Assembly (NCBI GenBank): GCA_049688015.1
Contig: JBAVJZ010000147.1
Coordinates: 1 to 44,472, forward strand
Origin: CSP1-8 sp049688015
GTDB lineage: Bacteria > Desulfobacterota > Deferrimicrobia > Deferrimicrobiales > Deferrimicrobiaceae
DNA: 44,472 nucleotides
Direction: 5' to 3'
Under the pieces are notes generated by a model. It saw only the letters and a list, made by a program, of their open reading frames with translations. It did no database searches and had not been told where the DNA came from. Positions 31,815 through 39,493 of the stretch are shown here, in pieces. The position numbers and the translations under genes are program-made. The first letter of the stretch is position 1; the number at the start of each line of letters is the position of its first letter.

Positions 31815-34376
31815 TCATTTCCCCACCACTCCCTTGATTCCCCGCGAGACGAGGATGCCGATGCTTGCCAGAATCCGCGGGAGGGCGATCCCTGCGGGGG
31901 ACGCGAGGTACTTCGGTTCCCACTCCGGGTTGAATTTCTCCTTGTACTGCCTTACGCCCCGGAAGTTGTAGAACTGCTCCCCGTGGCGAAACAGGAAGGC
32001 GCCGACCTGATTCCAAAGAGGGGCCAGTTCCTGTTCCCCCATCCCGGAGAGCGGCGCCATCCCCAGGTTGAACCATCGATATCCTTCCTGCTTCCCCCAA
32101 AGCATCAACTGAAGGAACATGAAATCCATCGTTCCGTGGGGGGAACCGGGCAGGTAACGCATGAGATCTATGGAGATCTCCTCTTTCCCGAATCCCTCCA
32201 GGATGTTCGCGAATGCCACGGTCCTCCCTTCCCGGCGGACGACCCCCAGAGGAAACCTCCTGAGGTATCCTTCGTCGAAATACCCGATGGAGAACCCCTT
32301 CTCCCTCGTATTCTTCTCTTTCAGCCAGGCGTCCGACACCTCTTTCAGCTCCGGCAACAGGAGGCCGACGTCTTTTGCCGGAACGACCTCGAAGGCGGCC
32401 CCCTCCTTCATAAGCTTGCGGTCCACGTAGCGCAGTTCCTTGCGGGCGCTGCCTTCGAGAGAAAATTTCTCCAGAGGCACGCGGGCTTCCTCCCCCAGCT
32501 TCAAGGGAGACAGCCCAAGGTCCAGGTAGAGGGGGAGGGATTCCGCCCGGACCTCGTAGAAAACGGTCCACCCGTCGTGGCGATCGCACATCTCATGGAA
32601 CCGCCAGGCCAGCTCGGAGCGCTCCTCCGACGGTCCGACCGGATCTCCCAAAGCCACCCAGCTCCGTCCCTGTACCCCGTACATGAGGAAGGATCTCCCG
32701 CTGTCGCTGAACAGGAGAGTCTTGTCACCGAGAAGACCGAGATTGGCGTTCGTGTGAGGGGATTTCCGGGCGATCCCGAGAGCCTTCTCCAACTCCTCCT
32801 CTCCGGGAGTCTCCGGGGAGGGCGCCGCACGGTGGAGCAGCCTCGCCAGGGCGAAGAACAACGCGATGCCGGACGCCCCGGCGGTAGCGCGAAGGAATCG
32901 GGGCGCGTCCGCGTGGAGGACGAACTTCCACCAGAGCTCCTGCGAGTACTCCACGTGCTTGTAGGAGAAGATCCCCAACCAGGCCGTACCCAGGAGAGCG
33001 AGGAATATGATCGCCGACCACTCGGGAGTGAAGCGTTCGCTGACCAGGGAAGTCTTCCGATAAAAATGTCGGCGGCAGGGAAGTAAAGCCAGCAGCATGC
33101 ACGAAAGGGCGAACGCTTCCTCGTAATCTAACCCCTTGACCAGGGAGAGTATGATCCCGGTGGAAAGAAGCCCCACCGAGAGGAAGTAGGCCGAATCGAG
33201 ACGCTGCTGAATTCCTCTCGCCAGGAAGAGCAACCCCACCCCGGCCAGGCTCCCGAGAAAATGGGATAACTCCATTACGGGCAGGGGGAGGAAATCGGCC
33301 AGCCAGGCGAGCCGGGAACTCTCCGTCGGGGTTGCCCCCGAGAACAGGAGGATGACCCCCCCGGCGAAGGTGGTAATCGCCAGCACCGTCGGCGTGATCC
33401 GGGAGCTCCACGCCCCCGAGACACGTGCTGCGCGCAGAACCGCCTTCTTCCGTTGAAACGTTTCGTGGGCGCCGATCGCCACCGCTGCCAGGGCCAGCGG
33501 AAGGAGGTAGTAGACCACCCGGAAGACCAACATCGCCCCGACAAGCGAATCCCGCCCGACGCGGGGAGAAAGCAGGAGGAGGAGCACCGTCTCGAAGACC
33601 CCCACCCCGCCGGGAACCTGGCTCAACAGGCCCGCAATCTGTGCTATGAGGTAGGGGCTCAGAAACCCAGGGAAGGAGAGGTTTCCCCCGCGAGGCAGGA
33701 GTACGTAAAAGACCCCGGCCGAGAGGACCCAGTCGAGCGAGCCGATGGTCACCTGGGTCAGGGCAAGACGAAGTGATGGAAGGGATATCTCCCATTCCTT
33801 CACCCGAAGAGGAGTCCGCCGGAAGGCACAGGCGGCAAGGTACGCGGCAACAACGCCGAGGAAGACCGCCCCGATTAGCCGCAAGGCGATGGGAGAAACG
33901 GGAAATTCGGGAGGGAGACGAAGCGGTCCCAGGAGGAGGTACACCCCCGCTACCGAGAAGAACCCTACCCAGAAGGTCAGGACGCAGAAGGCCACCACCT
34001 TGGTGATCTCCACAGTGGAAAATCCCCAAAGCGAATAGAGGCGCATACGAACGGACCCGCCGGAGACGATGGAGCCGCCCACGTTGTTGCTGACGGCATA
34101 GCCGATGAAGGAGACCAGCGCGGTTCGGGTGTAGGGAAGGGGATGCCTGGTATACAGGACAGCGGCGGCGTCGTACCCGGTGAGGACGAGGTAGCCGAGA
34201 GCGGCAAGCGCAAGAGCGAGGATAATCCGGAGGGAGTGGAGCGCCCGGATCTCGCGCACGACGTCGATATAATGAACGGTATTCAGCTCCCGGTGCAGAA
34301 CCCACAGGGCGAGGCCGAAAAGGAGGACGCCCAGAAAGGGTATGAGTTTCGCCGGCTTCAGGGTGCCCATTGGCAT
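31815..34376 (-). CDS. mprF: MprF: lysyl-/aminoacyl-phosphatidylglycerol synthase and flippase
   Basis: An 853-residue protein, close to the ~840 of Staphylococcus MprF. The N-terminal ~510 residues are the polytopic flippase with family motifs YAVSNNVGGSIVSGGSVRMRLY and LSQVPGGVGVFETVLLL. The C-terminal ~330 residues are the GNAT-like synthase (DUF2156): GLLGDKTLLFSDSGRSFLMYGV, WVALGDPVG, MDFMFLQLMLWGKQEGYRWFNLGMAPLSG and ...YKEKFNPEWEPKYLA. MprF moves an amino acid, usually lysine or alanine, from tRNA onto phosphatidylglycerol and flips the product, lowering surface charge and susceptibility to cationic peptides. The start at 34376 has a weak ribosome site; ATG 34370 is an alternative. A 35-codon open frame lies 31 bp upstream on the same strand. 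Confidence 0.93.
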   Translation of the reverse strand: MPMGTLKPAKLIPFLGVLLFGLALWVLHRELNTVHYIDVVREIRALHSLRIILALALAALGYLVLTGYDAAAVLYTRHPLPYTRTALVSFIGYAVSNNVGGSIVSGGSVRMRLYSLWGFSTVEITKVVAFCVLTFWVGFFSVAGVYLLLGPLRLPPEFPVSPIALRLIGAVFLGVVAAYLAACAFRRTPLRVKEWEISLPSLRLALTQVTIGSLDWVLSAGVFYVLLPRGGNLSFPGFLSPYLIAQIAGLLSQVPGGVGVFETVLLLLLSPRVGRDSLVGAMLVFRVVYYLLPLALAAVAIGAHETFQRKKAVLRAARVSGAWSSRITPTVLAITTFAGGVILLFSGATPTESSRLAWLADFLPLPVMELSHFLGSLAGVGLLFLARGIQQRLDSAYFLSVGLLSTGIILSLVKGLDYEEAFALSCMLLALLPCRRHFYRKTSLVSERFTPEWSAIIFLALLGTAWLGIFSYKHVEYSQELWWKFVLHADAPRFLRATAGASGIALFFALARLLHRAAPSPETPGEEELEKALGIARKSPHTNANLGLLGDKTLLFSDSGRSFLMYGVQGRSWVALGDPVGPSEERSELAWRFHEMCDRHDGWTVFYEVRAESLPLYLDLGLSPLKLGEEARVPLEKFSLEGSARKELRYVDRKLMKEGAAFEVVPAKDVGLLLPELKEVSDAWLKEKNTREKGFSIGYFDEGYLRRFPLGVVRREGRTVAFANILEGFGKEEISIDLMRYLPGSPHGTMDFMFLQLMLWGKQEGYRWFNLGMAPLSGMGEQELAPLWNQVGAFLFRHGEQFYNFRGVRQYKEKFNPEWEPKYLASPAGIALPRILASIGILVSRGIKGVVGK

Positions 34377-34407
34377 TCCAACGGTTGGTCTGCGTCGCGT
34401 CCTTCCA

Positions 34408-34515
34408 TCATTTCGTGGGTTTCCGGGCGATCTCCTCCATCAGGTCCATCTGGATCTGCTGGATCTCCATGAGCTTCTGCCACTGGCGCAACAGCAGATG
34501 GTCCATCTTCTTCAT
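34408..34515 (-). CDS. Possible 35-aa amphipathic peptide upstream of mprF
   Basis: The frame reads MKKMDHLLLRQWQKLMEIQQ... and ends IARKPTK. It is rich in Leu, Gln, Met and Lys with a helical, coiled-coil-like pattern, unlike the Arg/Pro-rich shadow frames typical of this GC-rich window. It ends 31 bp before the mprF start and could be a small protein or a leader peptide. No strong ribosome site precedes its ATG, and the frame extends further upstream to 34671, so it remains tentative. Confidence 0.3.
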   Translation of the reverse strand: MKKMDHLLLRQWQKLMEIQQIQMDLMEEIARKPTK

Positions 34516-34728
34516 CCATGCAGGGGAAATTATGGCATACCGGCTGCGGGAATATACGCACAGCGGGTTCCCGACAACCAATGGAAACGACTCGGGCCGT
34601 CGTATTGGTATGTCCGACAATGTCCTCCTCCGGCCCCGATGTTTCCCTCTTCGCGTGTATCCATGTATCATGATATGCAGTTTCCCGGGGGATCAATAAG
34701 AGGTTTCGGGATACGGAGAAGAGGCGAC

Positions 34729-36033
34729 ATGGAGAGAAACTGGGCAAGGGAATCCGTTTCGGCGGCCGAAGCCGTCGGAGTAATTCAAAGTGGGACGAAC
34801 GTCTTCGTGCACGGAGCCGCCGCCACCCCCACCCCGCTGCTCAAGGCGATGGCCCGGCGGAAGGATCTGGACGGCGTGCGCCTTTTCCATCTGCACACCG
34901 CCGGAGAGACGCCGCTGGTCGATCCGGATTGCGAAGGGCGCCTCTTCTCGATTTCTCTTTTCACCGGCCCCGCCCTCCGGAAGCCGATCGAGGAAGGGCG
35001 CGCGGATTTCATGCCCATCTTCCTCTCGGATATCCCGGCCCTGTTCCGGTCCGGGAGAATACGCCTGGATGCCGCGATCCTGCAGGTCTCCCCGCCCGAC
35101 ATGCACGGGAATTGCACGCTGGGAACATCCGTGGACACGGCCAAGCCGGCGGCCGATTCCGCCCGCGTCATCGTGGCGGAAATCAACGAGCAGATGCCGC
35201 GCACGCACGGAAATACCGTGGTTCCGTTCGAGCGGATCACCGCCTTTATCCATACGGATCGCCCGCTCGTAGAGCATTTCCCCGAGCCGGAGACGGATGT
35301 GGAGGCGCGCATCGGCGAGATCATCGCAGGCCTGGTCGAGGACGGTTCGACGCTGCAGATGGGCATCGGAGGAATACCGGATGCGGCGCTCAGCCGATTG
35401 CGCGAGAAGCGGGATCTGGGGATCCACACCGAGATGTTCTCGGATCGCGTGGTGGAACTGGTGGAAGCAGGTGCCGTCACCAATCGGTTCAAGAGCGTTC
35501 ATCCGAACCGCATAGTCACGAGTTTCGTGAGTGGCACCCGAAAGCTATTCCGTTTCGTCCACGACAACCCGCTGGTCGAGTTTCATCCGTGCGACCGCAC
35601 CAACGATACCTCGCTGATCCGCCGGAACGACAAGGTCGTGGCGATCAATTCGTGCCTTCAGGTGGACCTTACCGGGCAGGTTTGCGCCGACTCGATCGGC
35701 CACCGCATCTATTCCGGGATCGGCGGCCAGATGGATTTCATACGCGGCGCGGCGCTTTCCCGCGGCGGCAAGCCGATTCTGGCATTTCAATCGACCGCGT
35801 CCGGCGGACGGATATCCCGCATCGTTCCCGAGCTTTCCCCCGGGGGCGGAGTGGTAACCACGCGCGGACACGTTCACTGGATGATCACGGAACATGGCGC
35901 GGTCAACCTGCATGGGATGACGCTCCGCGAAAGAGGAGAAGCGCTGATATCCATCGCCCACCCCGACTTCCGCCCCGAGCTTACCCGGGCGCTGGGTGCC
36001 ATCCGGCACTTCATCGTGCCGGGCCCTCGCTGA
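34729..36033 (+). CDS. Acetyl-CoA hydrolase/CoA-transferase family (4-hydroxybutyrate CoA-transferase-like)
   Basis: A 434-residue family I CoA-transferase, close to the length of 4-hydroxybutyrate and acetate CoA-transferases. Visible motifs are GTNVFVHGAAATPTPLL, DAAILQVSPPDMHGNCTLGTSVD, LQMGIGGIPDAAL, the catalytic Glu235 in HTEMFSD, and IGHRIYSGIGGQMDFIRGA with GGKPI and STASGGRISRIVP. The glutamate forms an enzyme-CoA thioester and transfers CoA between acids. The substrate pair is unknown; 4-hydroxybutyrate, butyrate, succinate or acetate are all seen in the family. GAGAAGAGG before ATG 34729 fixes the start; the frame upstream to 34342 is not coding. It stands alone, with no neighbouring fermentation genes. 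Confidence 0.9.
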   Translation: MERNWARESVSAAEAVGVIQSGTNVFVHGAAATPTPLLKAMARRKDLDGVRLFHLHTAGETPLVDPDCEGRLFSISLFTGPALRKPIEEGRADFMPIFLSDIPALFRSGRIRLDAAILQVSPPDMHGNCTLGTSVDTAKPAADSARVIVAEINEQMPRTHGNTVVPFERITAFIHTDRPLVEHFPEPETDVEARIGEIIAGLVEDGSTLQMGIGGIPDAALSRLREKRDLGIHTEMFSDRVVELVEAGAVTNRFKSVHPNRIVTSFVSGTRKLFRFVHDNPLVEFHPCDRTNDTSLIRRNDKVVAINSCLQVDLTGQVCADSIGHRIYSGIGGQMDFIRGAALSRGGKPILAFQSTASGGRISRIVPELSPGGGVVTTRGHVHWMITEHGAVNLHGMTLRERGEALISIAHPDFRPELTRALGAIRHFIVPGPR

Positions 36034-36180
36034 CCGGACACGGGAAACGCCAACGCATACACAATTCTCTTTCTTTTTGGTCCGGAATCGACAGGCATTA
36101 CCGTAAACTTCTTTGCGTGTGACGCCGATACAGCATACGGAGGGTGGTCGACGTCATCTTTCGTGCAAAAGGAAGCCACA

Positions 36181-36837
36181 ATGGTATTTCACCACTTGCG
36201 TACTTTGAAAATCTTTCTGGGATCCCTTCTGGTCGGTTTATCGGCCTTTGGATGCGCTCACACGGTCGTTGTTCAAATTCCCCCGAAAATCGATTTGCAG
36301 CCGTATGAAACGGTCGGCATCGTGGAATTTGCCTCCAACTCCCAGGAGAATCTCAATCAAATCGCCACCCAAAAATTCATGGGCTTTATCCAGAACGCCC
36401 AACCTCAGGTTCGCTTTCTTGAATTGGGGCCGGAAGACCAACTGGTAAAAAAGCTTGGCCGGAACTCGTTGGACATCGAGGCCATGAAAGCGATTGAAGA
36501 AAAATACGGGGTGAGTTCGGTCTTTACGGGAAACTTCGAAATTTCAAACGTGCAACCCAAGGTGAGTATTGCAAACGACCTTTCTTCCCTCCGCGCCTCT
36601 GCGGTTGTGAATATCTCGATGGTTTCCAAGCATTGGGAAACCTCGAGCGGGGCGACGATATGGAGCAATTCGCGTCAAGGACATTGGAAGGTGGCGGGCA
36701 TCCGTTCCAACGCCAATGACATCTCGTTCAGCATGAACACTCCCGAAGAGCAATACGATCGTTACCTCGAAGAGCTCGCTTATGCGCTAACCGATAATTT
36801 CAGGCCTCACTATGAAAAAAGAGATGCCCCGAAATGA
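36181..36837 (+). CDS. Putative lipoprotein, unknown function
   Basis: A 218-residue exported protein. The N-terminus HHLRTLKIFLGSLLVGLSAFGC is a lipoprotein-type signal with Cys23, though Ala-Phe-Gly before the Cys is a weak lipobox. The mature part has mixed alpha/beta character (YETVGIVEFASNSQENLNQIATQKF, LEAMKAIEEKYGVSSVFTGNFEIS, RASAVVNISMVSKHWETSSG). A resemblance to periplasmic proteins with a GNA1162/TolB-N-like fold is possible, because the 'VFTGNFE' strand and 'SGATIWSNS' are reminiscent, but I cannot assign a family. ATG 36181 follows AAAAGGAAG. The gene is clearly richer in A+T and in Lys/Asn/Ile codons than the genes on either side, which may mean recent acquisition. Confidence 0.75.
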   Translation: MVFHHLRTLKIFLGSLLVGLSAFGCAHTVVVQIPPKIDLQPYETVGIVEFASNSQENLNQIATQKFMGFIQNAQPQVRFLELGPEDQLVKKLGRNSLDIEAMKAIEEKYGVSSVFTGNFEISNVQPKVSIANDLSSLRASAVVNISMVSKHWETSSGATIWSNSRQGHWKVAGIRSNANDISFSMNTPEEQYDRYLEELAYALTDNFRPHYEKRDAPK

Positions 36838-36972
36838 CCGGTCGGGTAGTGGCCCCGATTTGCCCCCCGTCTTCTCATCGCTTTTTTGGCCTGTTGGGTC
36901 CTCTGCCAGACGGACAGGGGTAACAGTTTTGGACAGGAAGTGACGGCAGGGGCCAAACACGGGTAAATAAAG

Positions 36973-37003
36973 AAAGGGTCACCGGCTATTCCGGTGACCC
37001 TTT
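36973..37003 (-). terminator. Rho-independent terminator of the OmpA-type gene
   Basis: A 13-base perfect stem AAAGGGTCACCGG / CCGGTGACCCTTT with a five-base loop. On the minus strand it is followed by CTTTATTTACC, a U-rich tail. It lies 30 bases after the stop of the OmpA-type gene. On the plus strand no U-run follows, so it serves the minus-strand operon. Between it and the plus-strand gene ending at 36837, I see nothing certain in 36838-36972. Confidence 0.85.
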
Positions 37004-37032
37004 CGGGTTGCATCATTTACGGGCAGTCTTCG

Positions 37033-37974
37033 TTACTTGGTCGCTTCCCTGATCTCCACTCTCCGGTTCTTGAACCGCCCTTCCTTGGTCTTGTTGTCCG
37101 CGATGGGTTCGGTTTCCCCGCGTCCCTCCGCCGTGATCATGTCGGCTTTCGCGGACCCGCTGTCCAAGAGGTATTTCTTGACCGCCTGCGCTCTCCGCTC
37201 CGAGAGCTTCTGGTTGTATGCATCGGTCCCCGTGCTGTCCGTGAACCCCACCACGGAAATCTTGGTGTCCGGCCACCTCTTCAAGAAATCGATCGCTTTC
37301 TGCAGCTCCGGCAGGTCGGCCTTCCGGATTTCGGCCTTGTTCGTGTTGAAGTTGATGTGCAGGGTCGTTCTGTGGTACACGGGGACTTCCACGACCGCCA
37401 TCGCAGGGCCGCCCGCGTTGGTTGCGGTGACCGTGTACTGCATGGTTTTCTTGGGGCAAACCTCCTTGGTGCCGCTCATGCCCACACTCCCGATACCCTG
37501 GTCGATCATCGCCGAGGCGGCGTTCTGGGTAGACCAGCTGAGGGTGGTGCACTGCCCCTCATAGACATACTTGGGGTCCGCCATTATCGAGGCGACAGGC
37601 GCCGGGGGAGGGGGTGGCGGAGGGGGAGGAGGAGGTGGCGGCGGTGCCATTTTCGGCTGCTTCGCCTCCCAGCAAGAGGTCGTCTTGGCAAGGAGGTCAT
37701 CGGCGGCCTTGTTCGCCGCGCCGATATGCTTGGGAGCAGTCTCCCAGGGTTCGATCGTCTCGTGACGGGCATAATCGCGCTCCGCCAGGGCGTAGGCCAG
37801 TTCCACGGGAGCACATTCCTTGGCGTCCATCTTTTCCGCCTTGGCGATCTTTGCCGAGATGGCTTCAAACTGGTCTGTCTCGCCCTGTGTCATCATACGT
37901 GTTCTGGCGCAACCCGCAGCAAGAAACACCGCAAGAAGAACCGTCGTGCTTAGGAAGAAGAGTCGATTCCTCAT
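37033..37974 (-). CDS. OmpA-family lipoprotein with polyproline spacer
   Basis: A 313-residue lipoprotein (signal ending LAAGC, Cys22). A helical N-terminal part (residues 30-105) leads into a run of 14 prolines, then an Ig-like beta domain (VYEGQCTTLSWSTQNA...YTVTATNAGGPAMA), and an OmpA/MotB C-terminal domain (residues ~200-313) with VGFTDSTGTDAYNQKLSERRAQAV containing the Asp and Arg that hold peptidoglycan. It should tether the outer membrane to the wall. The proline run is written with a mix of CCG, CCA, CCT and CCC codons. ATG 37974 overlaps the stop of the upstream DUF4398 gene (ATGA), with GGAGG nearby. A strong terminator follows. Confidence 0.92.
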   Translation of the reverse strand: MRNRLFFLSTTVLLAVFLAAGCARTRMMTQGETDQFEAISAKIAKAEKMDAKECAPVELAYALAERDYARHETIEPWETAPKHIGAANKAADDLLAKTTSCWEAKQPKMAPPPPPPPPPPPPPPAPVASIMADPKYVYEGQCTTLSWSTQNAASAMIDQGIGSVGMSGTKEVCPKKTMQYTVTATNAGGPAMAVVEVPVYHRTTLHINFNTNKAEIRKADLPELQKAIDFLKRWPDTKISVVGFTDSTGTDAYNQKLSERRAQAVKKYLLDSGSAKADMITAEGRGETEPIADNKTKEGRFKNRRVEIREATK

Positions 37975-38261
37975 TTCGCACCTCCACCCGACATCTCAAG
38001 CGCTTTTGTGGCATACGCCTGCGCTTCCACCGTGAGGGAGTCCGCAGCCTTGCAGTCCCCTTCTTCCGCCTCGACAACAGCCTTTTTGAGGTACGCTTCC
38101 CCCGCCTTGTATTCGAACGGCGCTTTGTACACTGCTCCTTCGGCTCTCGCCTGGTCCATCGTCGCCTGGGCGGCGCTAATCCTGTTGGCCGTAGCGCAGC
38201 CTGCAGCCGATAGCCCGGCGATGAGCACAATTGCCCATAAGCCCAACCACGGTCGTTTCAT
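37971..38261 (-). CDS. DUF4398-domain lipoprotein
   Basis: A 96-residue lipoprotein: signal KRPWLGLWAIVLIAGLSAAGC with Cys21, then a short helical domain (AQATMDQARAEGAVYKAPFEYKAGEAYLKKAVVEAEEGD) of the DUF4398 type, often paired with OmpA-like proteins. The function is not established; a periplasmic helical partner of the OmpA-type protein is likely, because the two genes overlap by four bases and the OmpA-type protein has a similar helical N-terminal segment (YALAERDYARHE). AAGGAGGATATCG before ATG 38261 is an excellent ribosome site; the open frame upstream to 38327 is not needed. Confidence 0.88.
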   Translation of the reverse strand: MKRPWLGLWAIVLIAGLSAAGCATANRISAAQATMDQARAEGAVYKAPFEYKAGEAYLKKAVVEAEEGDCKAADSLTVEAQAYATKALEMSGGGAK

Positions 38262-38424
38262 CGATATCCTCCTTTTCGATTGGTCTTGCTTGATTAACTG
38301 CATCGTCACCGCTACACCGACGCGCAACGGCGCCTAAATTCCACAGGTTTTCGTTTCCATTTAACACCTAGCAGGCGAACGAGATGTCGACAGAATACTG
38401 ATATTATTACAAAGGCGAATAATT

Positions 38425-38453
38425 AGAATATAGAAAATTGCCGGGGGAGTCAA
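38425..38453 (-). promoter_or_regulatory. Sigma-70 promoter for the DUF4398-OmpA operon
   Basis: Minus strand: TTGACT (38453-38448), a 17-base spacer, TATTCT (38430-38425), within the most AT-rich patch of the window. It predicts a start near 38418 and a ~157-base leader before ATG 38261. Confidence 0.6.
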
Positions 38454-38499
38454 CGGGGAGCGATTTACCTGCAGTTCATTGGAGACTTCGGGAGGGTTT

Positions 38500-38613
38500 T
38501 TACACTAAAATTGGGGGGACCGTTACTTGCGGTGTGTCGTCCGGGCGGGGCAGGCGGACGCTGGTTGCACCGTGCGGATGGAGGCGTCGGCGGTTGTGGT
38601 AGCGGTACGTGGA
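38500..38613 (-). pseudogene. Possible transposase/integrase C-terminal remnant
   Basis: One minus-strand frame reads STYRYHNRRRLHPHG... and ends at a TAA (38500-38502). YRYHNRRRLH resembles the end of the catalytic core in IS3/IS481-type transposases (typically YYNRRRLHSALG), but the similarity stops after about twelve residues and no upstream part is present. It would be a relic in the 380-bp gap 38262-38640. The match is short and could be chance. Confidence 0.22.
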
Positions 38614-38640
38614 ATCGCAGGAGCTTGAGTAGGATAATCC

Positions 38641-39471
38641 GTGAAAGCATTTGATATTGTAGGAGAAATCCGTCGCTTTGTCCTGGAGAGCGGATTCAAC
38701 CGGCGTGACGAATCCGGGGATTTCTGGTTTGATGAACCGATGCTAGGGTTTGCCTCCGCCCGGGATCCGATTTTCCGAGACTACAAGACCATCATCGGAG
38801 ACTTTCACCTTACCCCGCCCGAGATATTCGAGAAGGGATCGGAGGGAACGTTGACCGAAGGGACGGTGATCTGCTGGATTCTTCCCGTCGCTCTGCCGGC
38901 CCGGGAAACCAATCGCGTGGAGCGGCGCTGGCCCTCCCTGGAATGGGCGAGAACCCGGACCCACGGAGAGGAGTTCAACGACAGGTTAAGGGGACACGTT
39001 GTCGGAATCCTCGAAAAGCACGGGTACCGCGCCGTGGCGCCGCTTCTCACAAGTCATTTCCGGTCGATCCATGATGCACGCGTCGGCCTGGCGTCGACCT
39101 GGTCTGAACGCCATGCTGCATATGCCGCCGGGCTGGGGACTTTCAGCCTGAGCGACGGGTTGATCACCGAACGCGGGATTGCCCATCGATGCGGCAGTGT
39201 GGTCACGAACCTGGTTCTGAAACCGAATACTCTCCGAAGGAAGAACCCCAGGGGCAATTGTCTTCATTTTCATGATGGAAGTTGCGGAACCTGTATCGGG
39301 CGTTGTCCGACTGGAGCGATCGACGCCTCCGGGCACGACAAGCAGAAATGCAAAGAGTACGTGCACGGGACCATTCCGGTCGAAACAACCGGGCGCTACG
39401 ATGTCCATGTTCTCGGGTGCGGATTATGCCAGACGGACGTTCCTTGCGAAGGAAGAAATCCGGTGAAGTGA
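38641..39471 (+). CDS. QueG-like [4Fe-4S] protein (epoxyqueuosine reductase family, short)
   Basis: A 276-residue protein with the layout of the QueG/DUF1730 family: an N-terminal domain, the block ERHAAYAAGLGTFSLSDGLITERG corresponding to the cobalamin-domain region, then a ferredoxin-like C-terminus with CGTCIGRCPTGAID and a second cluster set CGLCQTDVPCEGRNP. QueG reduces epoxyqueuosine in tRNA with cobalamin and two [4Fe-4S] clusters. This protein is much shorter than typical QueG (~370 residues) and lacks the C-terminal HEAT repeat, so it is more likely one of the uncharacterised QueG-like reductases. The start is GTG, with AGGA seven to ten bases before. Its stop sits inside a hairpin shared with the convergent hyuB. 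Confidence 0.82.
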   Translation: MKAFDIVGEIRRFVLESGFNRRDESGDFWFDEPMLGFASARDPIFRDYKTIIGDFHLTPPEIFEKGSEGTLTEGTVICWILPVALPARETNRVERRWPSLEWARTRTHGEEFNDRLRGHVVGILEKHGYRAVAPLLTSHFRSIHDARVGLASTWSERHAAYAAGLGTFSLSDGLITERGIAHRCGSVVTNLVLKPNTLRRKNPRGNCLHFHDGSCGTCIGRCPTGAIDASGHDKQKCKEYVHGTIPVETTGRYDVHVLGCGLCQTDVPCEGRNPVK

Positions 39472-39493
39472 GGAAGATCCCTCCTTCCTTCAC
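39468..39493. terminator. Hairpin over the stop codons of convergent genes
   Basis: GTGA-GGAAG (39468-39476) pairs with CTTCC-T-TCAC (39484-39493), with one bulged base and a seven-base loop. On the plus strand GTTTCATCTTCC follows, a weak U-rich tail. It covers both the QueG-like stop and the hyuB stop. Confidence 0.4.

Noticed and set aside
36810..37016. A minus-strand 68-codon frame between the lipoprotein gene and the terminator
   Set aside because: Starts within the OmpA-gene terminator hairpin and overlaps the preceding gene end; no ribosome site.
37571..37765. Poly-glycine plus-strand frame
   Set aside because: Antisense reading of the polyproline run in the OmpA-type gene.
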